Notes under the pieces: model-generated
Databases searched by the model: none
Seen by the model: the letters and a program-made list of their open reading frames with translations, nothing else
What the model was told of the DNA's origin: nothing
Shown: in pieces, positions 1 through 5,622 of the stretch
Position numbering within the stretch: the stretch's first letter is position 1
Layout of the letters: each line of letters opens with the position of its first letter
Program-made: the position numbers and the translations under genes
NCBI GenBank assembly: GCA_905215125.1
Contig: CAJMOV010000134.1
Coordinates: 1 to 5,814, forward strand
Origin: an uncultured bacterium
Lineage (GTDB): Bacteria; Bacillota; Clostridia; Oscillospirales; Butyricicoccaceae
Length of the DNA stretch: 5,814 bases
Direction of reading: 5' to 3'

Positions 1-8
1 TCCTCCTG
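1..8 (-). promoter_or_regulatory. Strong ribosome binding site of the next gene (start outside window, probably rsfS)
   Basis: On the minus strand CAGGAGGA lies 12 nt after the LCP stop codon and runs to the left window edge. It is the best Shine-Dalgarno sequence in the window, so another co-directional gene should begin within about 5-10 nt beyond position 1. From the usual order yhbY-nadD-yqeK-LCP-rsfS in Firmicutes, the ribosomal silencing factor RsfS is expected, but no codon of it is visible. Confidence 0.75.
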
Positions 9-20
9 AGGGTGAATACG

Positions 21-1547
21 TTATTGCCGTTCAGAGACGTCGGCCGCTGCGTCCGGCTGCTCTGCAGCGCCCGTAGTGGGCTGTCCGGACGGCTGCTGTG
101 CGGCAGTGTCGCCTGCTTCGTTCTGCTGATTCGGCTGTGTGCCGGTATTGGATCCCGTATTGTCAGACGGCGGTTCGACCGCTTCGGATGGAGCGTCGGG
201 CTCCTGCGTTTGTCCGTCTGGCGTTTGGGCATCCCCGGTGCTTTGACTGTCGTCGGGGTTTTGGGGGTCATCCTGGGCACCGGTCTGCGAATCGTCAGGA
301 TCCTGCGGCGTATCCGTAGCGTCTGTATTGCCTGAGTCGCCTGGATCCTGCGGTACTTCAGGGGTATCCGGCACGGAAGGCTCGTCACTTGTCTCTGGCG
401 GCTCATCATCCTCACCGCTGCCAGACGACACCTCAACCGGTTTGCTGGTGGGATAAGAGCTGGCGTCGATGAGATTAAGATCAGTGATAGGTTCGTTATA
501 CGGGTTTAGCTTATTGTTGACCATTTCCAGAATGCCGGCCTCATCGGGAACGTAATAGGACTGCATATGGCCGTAATCCGCTTCCCACAAATACTTTGCC
601 CCGCCGGGCAGAATATCCATTTCAATGGATCCCGGTTCGAGCTTGAGCGCCTGAATTCCCAGCCACATCAGCTCGCCCATCGGCATATCAGTTTCAGTAT
701 TGTTCAAAATAGCCGAAGCAATGTCAGAGATTTTAAGCAGGTTGCTGGGGCTGAGCAGCTGGGAAGCCACTGCCTGAATAAACTCCTGCTGGCAGGCGAT
801 ACGCTCAATATCGCCGCCGGGATAGCCGCCGGGCACGCCGGGGTTATTCTGCCGAAAGCGCATAAGCTGAAGCGCCTGACTGCCGTCCAACGTTTGCAGG
901 CCGGGTACAAGATCGATATACAGATCCTGCGTCGGATCGGTGTACAGCATCCGCACCGGCACGTCGAACTCGACGCCGCCAATGGCGTTGACCAGATCCT
1001 CAAACCCCTGAAAATCAACCACAACAGTGCGATCAATGCGGAAGCCGAGCAGCATCTGCAGCTCCTCGCGCAGCTGCTCTACCCCGCCATTGAAGGCGCC
1101 ATTGATCTTCTTGATGCTGCGTTTGACGTTGGACATGGTATCGCGGGGTACGTTGACCATGTTGATTTTCTGATTTTTAACGTCATAAGCTGCGACGATA
1201 ATGGTGTCGGTGCGCGTCCCATCCTCGTCGGTACCGCACAGCAGGAAGGTATAGAAATCCTCCTTGCGGGTCATGTTTTCATCCTCAACGAAGGGCTGAA
1301 TCAGCTCCCCTTCGTAATAATCGCGGCCTTTTTCCGGCTCATCCTCCTCGGCGGGCTGATTGGCCGCCGGCTTGTCGATATCAGGCGGCTTAACGGTAGC
1401 GCGCCAGATAAGTACGCCGATTAGAACGGCCAGCGCGACGCCGGCCAGGATGAGCAGCAGCTGACGGCGGCGGGCGATAGCGCTTTTGGGGCCTTTGGCT
1501 GGCTTTGCAGGTGCGGGCTGCAGTCTCCGCGGGGTGTGCTCGTTCAT
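21..1547 (-). CDS. LCP (LytR-CpsA-Psr) family cell wall glycopolymer transferase
   Basis: This 508-residue membrane protein belongs to the family that moves polymers such as teichoic acids or capsule from a polyprenyl pyrophosphate carrier to peptidoglycan outside the cell. A basic cytoplasmic N-terminus (1-28) precedes one membrane helix (about 29-48, LLILAGVALAVLIGVLIW). A short Pro/Glu-rich stalk follows. The LCP domain covers about 97-340 with GTDEDGTRTDT (105-115), VPRDT (133-137), KINGAFNGG (147-155), LDGSQALQLMRFR (220-232) and GDIERIACQQ (245-254). The Asp and Arg residues that bind the lipid pyrophosphate in known structures are kept. From about 366 to the end is an acidic Pro/Asp/Gln/Thr/Ser tail with no aromatic residue, no Lys after 369 and no Arg before 507, containing QDPDDSQTG (415-423) and QNPDDSQSTG (429-438). 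Its ATG overlaps the previous stop as ATGA. Which polymer it handles cannot be told. Confidence 0.95.
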   Translation of the reverse strand: MNEHTPRRLQPAPAKPAKGPKSAIARRRQLLLILAGVALAVLIGVLIWRATVKPPDIDKPAANQPAEEDEPEKGRDYYEGELIQPFVEDENMTRKEDFYTFLLCGTDEDGTRTDTIIVAAYDVKNQKINMVNVPRDTMSNVKRSIKKINGAFNGGVEQLREELQMLLGFRIDRTVVVDFQGFEDLVNAIGGVEFDVPVRMLYTDPTQDLYIDLVPGLQTLDGSQALQLMRFRQNNPGVPGGYPGGDIERIACQQEFIQAVASQLLSPSNLLKISDIASAILNNTETDMPMGELMWLGIQALKLEPGSIEMDILPGGAKYLWEADYGHMQSYYVPDEAGILEMVNNKLNPYNEPITDLNLIDASSYPTSKPVEVSSGSGEDDEPPETSDEPSVPDTPEVPQDPGDSGNTDATDTPQDPDDSQTGAQDDPQNPDDSQSTGDAQTPDGQTQEPDAPSEAVEPPSDNTGSNTGTQPNQQNEAGDTAAQQPSGQPTTGAAEQPDAAADVSERQ

Positions 1548-2701
1548 TTCCCACTCTCTCTTTTCATCTCTTGCAGAATATAAACGGATTTGGGGTGCGG
1601 CTCCTTGCCCGTGTGGCGCAGATACCGGGCGGTCTGCTCCATGCAGGCGATGACGGCGGCGTCTATGTCGCTTGACGCCAGCGCGCGCAGCGCCTTTGCC
1701 TCCGCATAGTCGCGGCCCGGCTCGACAGCGTCGGCCACAAAGATAATCTTCCCCAAAAGCTCCAGATTAACAGCCCCCAGCGTATGCGCGCCAATGGCGC
1801 GGGCGACGGCGGGCGATACGCCATATTCATGCAGGGCGACGGCGGCCGCCGTTTCCTCGTGCAGCAGGTATGGGTACAGCTCTGGATCGTATTCGTTGAT
1901 TATATCGTACTTTTTTATGAGATTCAACTGTTCTTTCACCGTAAGCTCCCGCGTACAGTCGTGCAGCAGGGCGGCGGTGCAGGCATCCCCCACATCCTCC
2001 CCCCAGCATACAGCGAGCTCGACCGCCGTCTGCTCGACCCCCAGCGTGTGGCGATAGCGCGCCGGCGACAGTGTCAGCGACATTTTTTCACGGATGGCGT
2101 CAGGATCAGGCCGGGGCTTGTAAAGGGCGTTGTCCCGGATATAATCGGCCACTGCCTGCGGCAGCAGCTCTCCTCTTCCGCCCATACGGTACTGCGTCGA
2201 GCTGATGGGGTAAACGGTGTTGTCGACAATATCGACCTGCGCGCCCAAGCGTCGATGCAGCATCTGCGCCGCAGCGGCGACGTCCCCCGCCTTGCCCGGC
2301 TGCCGCATAACGGCGGCCAGACGGCAGCGCGCCGTGATGTCCTGCGGCTGCCGCCAGCGCTCAAAGCTCTCCAGCATGTCGTCGCCAACGATGAGCCACA
2401 TGGTATCCTCCGGGTATCTGGCTGCGAGGGCGCGCACCGTGTCGACAGTATAGCTTCTGCCGCTGCGCGCAATCTCCATGTCGCTGACTTCGGCATGCGG
2501 GATTTCCCGGGCGCACAGCCTCGCCATTCGCAGGCGGTGGACAGGCGGCGGGGTGTTTTCCGGCAGCGTTTTATGCGGCGGCAGCCCGGCAGGGATCAGG
2601 ATAACCCTGTCCAGCCCCAGCTGCCGCTGTACCGCTCTCGCCGCTTCGACATGCCCGCGATGCGGCGGGTTAAAGGTCCCGCCAAAAATGCCGGTGCGCA
2701 T
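1544..2701 (-). CDS. nadD-yqeK: Fused nicotinate-nucleotide adenylyltransferase (NadD) and YqeK HD-domain hydrolase
   Basis: One continuous 385-residue frame carries two enzymes usually encoded by neighbouring genes. The NadD part (about 1-195) transfers AMP from ATP to nicotinate mononucleotide in NAD synthesis. It shows GGTFNPPHRGH (7-17) with the nucleotidyltransferase HxGH histidines, PAGLPPHK (37-44), WLIVGDDML (102-110) and ISSTQYR (166-172). The YqeK part (about 204-385) is an HD-domain protein; studied members hydrolyse diadenosine tetraphosphate to ADP. Metal ligands are visible: RYRHTLGV with H218, LLHD with H247-D248, LLHEE with H281, AHT with H306, and VADAVEP with D324. The linker is only about 8 residues (KPRPDPDA). 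The ATG at 2701 fits the family start (MRTGIFGG); a GTG at 2707, overlapping the yhbY stop as GTGA, would add two residues. Neither has a strong ribosome binding site, so coupling to yhbY is likely. The TGA overlaps the next ATG as ATGA. Confidence 0.95.
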   Translation of the reverse strand: MRTGIFGGTFNPPHRGHVEAARAVQRQLGLDRVILIPAGLPPHKTLPENTPPPVHRLRMARLCAREIPHAEVSDMEIARSGRSYTVDTVRALAARYPEDTMWLIVGDDMLESFERWRQPQDITARCRLAAVMRQPGKAGDVAAAAQMLHRRLGAQVDIVDNTVYPISSTQYRMGGRGELLPQAVADYIRDNALYKPRPDPDAIREKMSLTLSPARYRHTLGVEQTAVELAVCWGEDVGDACTAALLHDCTRELTVKEQLNLIKKYDIINEYDPELYPYLLHEETAAAVALHEYGVSPAVARAIGAHTLGAVNLELLGKIIFVADAVEPGRDYAEAKALRALASSDIDAAVIACMEQTARYLRHTGKEPHPKSVYILQEMKRESGK

Positions 2702-2703
2702 AC

Positions 2704-2997
2704 TCACTTGCCCAGATCTATGACCGGCTTCTGCGGGTTTCGCTTATACAGGACAAACCGGCTGCCGATACACTGCACCGGCTCGGCGTCTACCTTCAGG
2801 CAAAGCATTTCGCACGCTTCGCGCGCCGTCAGCATGGCGCTTTCCAGCACGCGGCCCTTGATGAGCTCGCGCGCGCGCAAAGCGTCTGCCGCCGACTGGG
2901 CGACAGAGTCGGTCACTCCGTCCTTCCCGATTTGGATAATGGTGTCAAGGCCGTTGGCCATCGAGCGCAGAAGCGCCCGCTGTTTGCTTGTCAGCAT
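2704..2997 (-). CDS. yhbY: YhbY family RNA-binding protein (CRM domain)
   Basis: This 97-residue protein consists of one CRM domain. Known members associate with the large ribosomal subunit precursor and probably assist ribosome assembly. Visible marks are LTSKQRALLRSMAN (2-15), the GxxG loop GKDG (24-27) in the form IQIGKDGVTDSV, RELIKGRVLES (43-53), and the closing strand IGSRFVLYKRN (77-87). Length and N-terminus match the family exactly, which fixes the ATG. The ribosome binding site is modest: GGAAGTGAG (3006-3014) ends 8 nt before the ATG. The gene heads the yhbY-nadD-yqeK-LCP block, a common Firmicute arrangement, and its TGA touches the nadD-yqeK start region. In other genomes yhbY often follows obgE or yqeH; here it follows the 353-bp spacer after rdgB. 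Confidence 0.95.
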   Translation of the reverse strand: MLTSKQRALLRSMANGLDTIIQIGKDGVTDSVAQSAADALRARELIKGRVLESAMLTAREACEMLCLKVDAEPVQCIGSRFVLYKRNPQKPVIDLGK

Positions 2998-3064
2998 GTG
3001 TCATTCTCACTTCCTGCTTCAGGTTTTATTGCCCCTTCATATTCCAGCGCCGCCATCGCATCGC

Positions 3065-3127
3065 CCCCGGCAGGACGCCCTTCAGCCGGCGGGAGGGGCC
3101 AAGGGCTCGGCTGGCGGACTGCCGGGG
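3065..3127. repeat. GC-rich imperfect inverted repeat (63 bp)
   Basis: The outer arms CCCCGGCAG (3065-3073) and CTGCCGGGG (3119-3127) are perfect 9-bp complements. After a 2x2 internal loop, CGCC (3076-3079) pairs with GGCG (3113-3116). After a 4-nt bulge, AGCCG (3084-3088) pairs with CGGCT (3108-3112), leaving a 19-nt loop. An alternative inner pairing is GCCCTT (3077-3082) with AAGGGC (3101-3106). There is no T run on either side, so a standard terminator is unlikely. The layout resembles dispersed intergenic palindromes seen in gut Clostridia, but copy number cannot be seen from one window. Confidence 0.6.
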
Positions 3128-3134
3128 ACGGATC

Positions 3135-3151
3135 CGCTGCCAGACGCAGCG
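3135..3151. repeat. Short perfect hairpin, 6-bp stem
   Basis: CGCTGC (3135-3140) and GCAGCG (3146-3151) are exact complements around a 5-nt loop. It lies only 7 bp from the 63-bp dyad, so the two may be parts of one structured element. No function can be assigned. Confidence 0.45.
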
Positions 3152-3169
3152 CAACCTATGGCGGCGTCA

Positions 3170-3195
3170 AAGTCCGTTGTACGTTAGCCGGACCT
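3170..3195. repeat. Short inverted repeat, 5-7 bp stem
   Basis: GTCCG (3172-3176) pairs with CGGAC (3189-3193). In minus-strand RNA the stem extends to 7 bp through one G-U and one A-U pair (3170-3171 with 3194-3195). The loop is 12 nt. It is weak alone but adds to the cluster of dyads in this spacer. Confidence 0.35.
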
Positions 3196-3268
3196 GCCGT
3201 TGTTTCATTTTTCCCAGTCCGATAGGCGCAGGCAGTCAATACCTCGCCGCTTTCTCTGCGTGCTTTTG

Positions 3269-3297
3269 CCCGCTCCTCGTATCAGCGGGAAGCCCGC
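3269..3297. repeat. Two competing hairpins sharing one arm
   Basis: The segment AGCGGG (3284-3289) can pair with CCCGCT (3269-3274), loop 9 nt. Its GCGGG part (3285-3289) can instead pair with CCCGC (3293-3297), loop 3 nt. The two stems exclude each other, as in attenuators or switches, but no U tract follows either, so a terminator role is not supported. Chance is possible in such GC-rich DNA. Confidence 0.4.
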
Positions 3298-3350
3298 CAG
3301 CGTTCAGGACAGGGACATCCGTCCTTCTTCCCGACTGGCAAACGGCAAGG

Positions 3351-3944
3351 TCAGGCTGGCGGCAATTCTTTTTTTAGACGTTTGACAAAGGCAAAAAGTG
3401 CCCGGCTGCGATGGGAAATTGCATTTTTTCTTTCAGGGGGGATTTGGGCAAAGGTCAGCCCTTCTCCCGGGCTGTAAAAGACGGGGTCATAGCCAAAGCC
3501 GCCGTCGCCGCGCGGGGCGCGAAGGATAATCCCCTCGCACTCGCCACGAACCGAAAGCTCTTTTCCATCGGGGAAAACACAGGCGATGGCGGAGACAAAG
3601 CGGGCGGTGCGTTTGCCATCGGGCACCCCTTCCATATTTTTGAGCAGAAAAGCGACGCGGTCTGCGTCGCTGCCCAGGCAGTAGCGGGCGCTGCGGACGC
3701 CCGGCGCGCCGCCGAGGGCGTCGACAGCCAGCCCGGAATCATCGGCAACAGCGGGCAGGCCGGACAGCGCGCAGGCGGATCGCGCCTTGATGAGGGCGTT
3801 TTCCTCAAAGGTCTCCCCCGTTTCCTCCGGGTCGGACGCAATACCAGCCTCACGCAGCGAGACGACCTCATGCCCCAGGCCGGCCAAGATATCTCGCAGC
3901 TCGCGCAGCTTTTTTTCGTTGTTGCTGGCCAGCAAAAGCTTCAT
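3351..3944 (-). CDS. rdgB: dITP/XTP pyrophosphatase, RdgB/HAM1 family
   Basis: This enzyme hydrolyses non-canonical purine triphosphates (dITP, ITP, XTP) to the monophosphate and pyrophosphate, keeping deaminated purines out of DNA and RNA. From the ATG the protein has 197 residues, normal for the family. Motifs are ASNN.KKL (6-13), GETFEENALIKA (43-54), ADDSGL (67-72) with the metal-binding Asp pair, GAPGVRSARY (79-88), GFGYDP (149-154) and ISHR (176-179). Two starts are possible: a GTG at 3953 that overlaps the rph stop, giving MTG before the family start, or the ATG at 3944. I chose the ATG because homologues begin M(K)(L/I)..ASNN and because GGGTGA lies about 5 nt upstream of it. A run of seven A on the coding strand (3369-3375) sits near the 3' end, but the frame stays intact to a normal C-terminus. 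Confidence 0.96.
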   Translation of the reverse strand: MKLLLASNNEKKLRELRDILAGLGHEVVSLREAGIASDPEETGETFEENALIKARSACALSGLPAVADDSGLAVDALGGAPGVRSARYCLGSDADRVAFLLKNMEGVPDGKRTARFVSAIACVFPDGKELSVRGECEGIILRAPRGDGGFGYDPVFYSPGEGLTFAQIPPERKNAISHRSRALFAFVKRLKKELPPA

Positions 3945-3949
3945 GCCCG

Positions 3950-4678
3950 TCACCCGAACAGATGGCCGATGGCCTCGCGCTGCTTGAGCACCAGCTGACG
4001 GATGGCGTTCTCCGCCAGGGTGTACATATCATCCAGCTCCTTTTTGCTGAAGGGACGCTCTTCCCCGGTGCCCTGCACTTCGATGAGCTTGCCCTCGTCG
4101 TCCATGACGAAATTGAAGTCGACTTCCCCGCCGCTGTCCTCAACGTAATTGAGGTCGACCATGGCGACGTCTTTGACAACGCCGGCGCTGACGGCGGCGA
4201 CATAGGAATAGAGCGGCAGCTGCTGGAACGCGCCGTCGCGGCGCAGCTTGTCCAGTGCCAGAACCAGCGCGCAGAACCCACCGGTGATGCTGGCGCAGCG
4301 GGTACCGCCGTCAGCCTGGATGACGTCGCAGTCAATGGTGATGGTGCGCTCGCCCAGCCGGTCCAGATTGGTGACCGAGCGCAGCGCGCGGCCGACCAGG
4401 CGCTGGATTTCCGCTGAACGCGGGGCCAGCTTGAGCCGGTGGACGTCGCGCGGGGTGCGGTTCTGGGTGGCGCGGGGCAGCATGGCGTATTCCGCCGTCA
4501 CCCAGCCGCGGCCCTGCCCCTTCATAAAGGTGGGGACAGTGTTTTCCACTGTCGCGTTGCAGATGACTTTTGTGTTGCCGCATTCGATGAGCACCGACCC
4601 TTCAGGATAAGCGATAAAACCGGTGGTGATTTTCACCGGCCGCAGCTCAAAAACCTTGCGGCCATCCTGTCTTGCCAT
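3950..4678 (-). CDS. rph: Ribonuclease PH
   Basis: This 242-residue phosphorolytic 3'-5' exoribonuclease trims nucleotides after the CCA end of tRNA precursors, using phosphate and releasing nucleoside diphosphates; family members form hexameric rings. The sequence covers the whole family fold: ELRPVKI (11-17), EGSVLIECGNTKV (26-38), GWVTAEYAMLPRAT (58-71), EIQRLVGRALR (90-100), LGERTI.IDCDVIQADGGTR (108-127) with the phosphate-contacting GGTR, and LNYVEDSGGEVDFNFV (176-191) with the acidic residues of the active site. The stretch before EIQRL reads RDVHRLKLAPRSAEIQ, which differs from the RE..KGK..GRT form of E. coli and Bacillus but keeps the arginine (R87). The ATG has an AGAGGTG site (4686-4692) at 7-nt spacing. 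The TGA stop overlaps or abuts the rdgB start, as in many bacteria where the two genes are paired. Confidence 0.97.
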   Translation of the reverse strand: MARQDGRKVFELRPVKITTGFIAYPEGSVLIECGNTKVICNATVENTVPTFMKGQGRGWVTAEYAMLPRATQNRTPRDVHRLKLAPRSAEIQRLVGRALRSVTNLDRLGERTITIDCDVIQADGGTRCASITGGFCALVLALDKLRRDGAFQQLPLYSYVAAVSAGVVKDVAMVDLNYVEDSGGEVDFNFVMDDEGKLIEVQGTGEERPFSKKELDDMYTLAENAIRQLVLKQREAIGHLFG

Positions 4679-4685
4679 GATAAAG

Positions 4686-4692
4686 CACCTCT
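4686..4692 (-). promoter_or_regulatory. Ribosome binding site of rph
   Basis: AGAGGTG on the minus strand sits 7 nt before the rph ATG in the short ftsY-rph gap, which supports the ATG at 4678 as the start. Confidence 0.75.
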
Positions 4693-4701
4693 GTTTCTGT
4701 T

Positions 4702-5607
4702 TTATTCAAAGAAGGCGCGGACAAACTCGCGCGCGTCAAACTCCAGCAAATCGTCGGCCCCTTCACCGACGCCGATGTACTGCACCGGCACCGAAAGGCG
4801 GGCCGAGACGTTGATGGCAATTCCCCCCTTGGCCGTGCCGTCCAGCTTGGTGATGACGACGCCCGTCAGCCGGGCCGCTTCGTTGAAGGCGTCGGCCTGG
4901 TTGACGGCGTTCTGCCCCGTCGTGGCGTCGAGGACGAGCAGCGTCTCGCGGTCGGCGCCGGGCAGCTCGCGGTCGATGACGCGGTTCATTTTGTTCAGCT
5001 CGTTCATCAGGTTCTGCTTGTTGTGCAGCCGCCCCGCCGTGTCGCAGATGACGACGTCGATCCCACGCGCCTTAGCGGCGGCAATGGCGTCAAAAATGAC
5101 GGCGGAAGGGTCGGCCCCTTCGCCGTGGCGGACTATGTCGGCCCCGCAGCGCCCGGCCCACACGGCCAGCTGGTCGGCGGCCGCGGCACGGAAGGTGTCG
5201 GCCGCGGCGAACAGCACCCTTTTGCCCTGGGCGGTCAGCTTCTGCCCCAGCTTGCCAATCGTTGTCGTCTTGCCGACGCCGTTGACGCCGACGACCAAGA
5301 TGACCGAGGGCCTTGTCTCAAGGCGCAGCCCTTCGTTCTGTGCCATACGGCCGGCCAGGATATCGCACAGGGCGTCGACGACCTGCTCTCGGGTCTCCAG
5401 CTTCTCCAGTTTGGCGCGCGAGCGCAGCTCGTCCGTGACCTCTGACGCCAGAGCCGCCCCCATGTCGGCCAGCACCATGGCGTCCTCCAAATCCTCCAGC
5501 AGCTCTTCATCGACACTGCGGAAGGTGGCCAGAACGGCGTTGAGCTGCCCGCCTGCCGCCTCCTTGGTCTTTTTAAGGCCCTCGCGTATTTTGTCAAAAA
5601 AGCTCAT
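4702..5607 (-). CDS. ftsY: Signal recognition particle receptor FtsY (SRP GTPase)
   Basis: This 301-residue protein is the membrane-associated receptor that docks SRP-bound ribosomes at the translocon; in the known mechanism Ffh and FtsY activate each other's GTPase. A helical N domain spans about residues 1-95. The G domain shows P-loop GVNGVGKTTT (107-116), DTFRAAA (137-143), DTAGR (189-193), TKLDG (253-257) followed by TAKGG, and the closing motif IGVGEG.DDL near 278-286. Length fits the short Gram-positive form without the acidic A domain of E. coli FtsY. The Phe- and Lys-containing N-terminus (MSFFDKIREGLKKTK) probably forms the amphipathic membrane-binding helix. The ATG has a clear AAGGAG site (5615-5620) at 7-nt spacing. 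The gene lies 15 bp after smc and 22 bp before rph, so co-transcription is likely. No key residue is missing. Confidence 0.98.
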   Translation of the reverse strand: MSFFDKIREGLKKTKEAAGGQLNAVLATFRSVDEELLEDLEDAMVLADMGAALASEVTDELRSRAKLEKLETREQVVDALCDILAGRMAQNEGLRLETRPSVILVVGVNGVGKTTTIGKLGQKLTAQGKRVLFAAADTFRAAAADQLAVWAGRCGADIVRHGEGADPSAVIFDAIAAAKARGIDVVICDTAGRLHNKQNLMNELNKMNRVIDRELPGADRETLLVLDATTGQNAVNQADAFNEAARLTGVVITKLDGTAKGGIAINVSARLSVPVQYIGVGEGADDLLEFDAREFVRAFFE

Positions 5608-5614
5608 GTTGTCT

Positions 5615-5620
5615 CTCCTT
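5615..5620 (-). promoter_or_regulatory. Ribosome binding site of ftsY
   Basis: On the minus strand AAGGAG lies 7 nt before the ftsY ATG, inside the 15-bp gap after the smc stop. It fixes the ftsY start and shows that ftsY has its own initiation signal rather than relying only on coupling to smc. Confidence 0.85.
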
Positions 5621-5622
5621 TT

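Larger units (their letters stand above)
2998..3350. other. 353-bp spacer between rdgB and yhbY, rich in inverted repeats
   Basis: This is the only long gap in an otherwise closely packed gene string. Read on the minus strand, all three frames are broken by stops (for example 3236-3238 in one frame and 3158-3160 in another). No frame has a good start with a ribosome binding site and a recognisable product. The plus strand has open frames, but they lack a ribosome binding site and look like chance. The stretch holds several GC-rich dyads, listed separately, none followed by a U tract typical of an intrinsic terminator. No tRNA, rRNA, riboswitch class or convincing -35/-10 pair was recognised. 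Possible explanations are an untranslated leader for the yhbY block, a dispersed intergenic repeat of the REP/MITE kind, or remains of a lost gene; the sequence alone does not decide. Confidence 0.7.

Noticed and set aside
567..1424. A 285-codon plus-strand open frame opposite the LCP gene
   Set aside because: It is antisense to the conserved LCP domain and has no independent support.
3065..3127. The dyad as a rho-independent terminator for rdgB
   Set aside because: No run of T on the transcribed strand follows it; it also lies more than 200 bp after the rdgB stop and close to yhbY.
1784..3187. A 467-codon plus-strand open frame opposite nadD-yqeK and yhbY
   Set aside because: It is a shadow frame caused by codon bias of the real minus-strand genes; no ribosome binding site or recognisable domain.
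3211..3239. Possible minus-strand promoter with TTGACT at 3234-3239
   Set aside because: At 17-bp spacing the -10 position reads TGGGAA, far from TATAAT, and no better hexamer lies nearby. A second TTGACG at 3165-3170 also lacks a -10.
3294..3305. Minus-strand GAACGCTGGCGG, identical to a segment near the 5' end of 16S rRNA
   Set aside because: The match stops after 12 bases and the following sequence does not resemble 16S rRNA; chance in GC-rich DNA.
2988..3377. A 129-codon plus-strand open frame crossing the spacer
   Set aside because: No ribosome binding site before its ATG, Arg/Ser/Cys-rich composition, runs into the 3' end of rdgB on the opposite strand, and no family resemblance.
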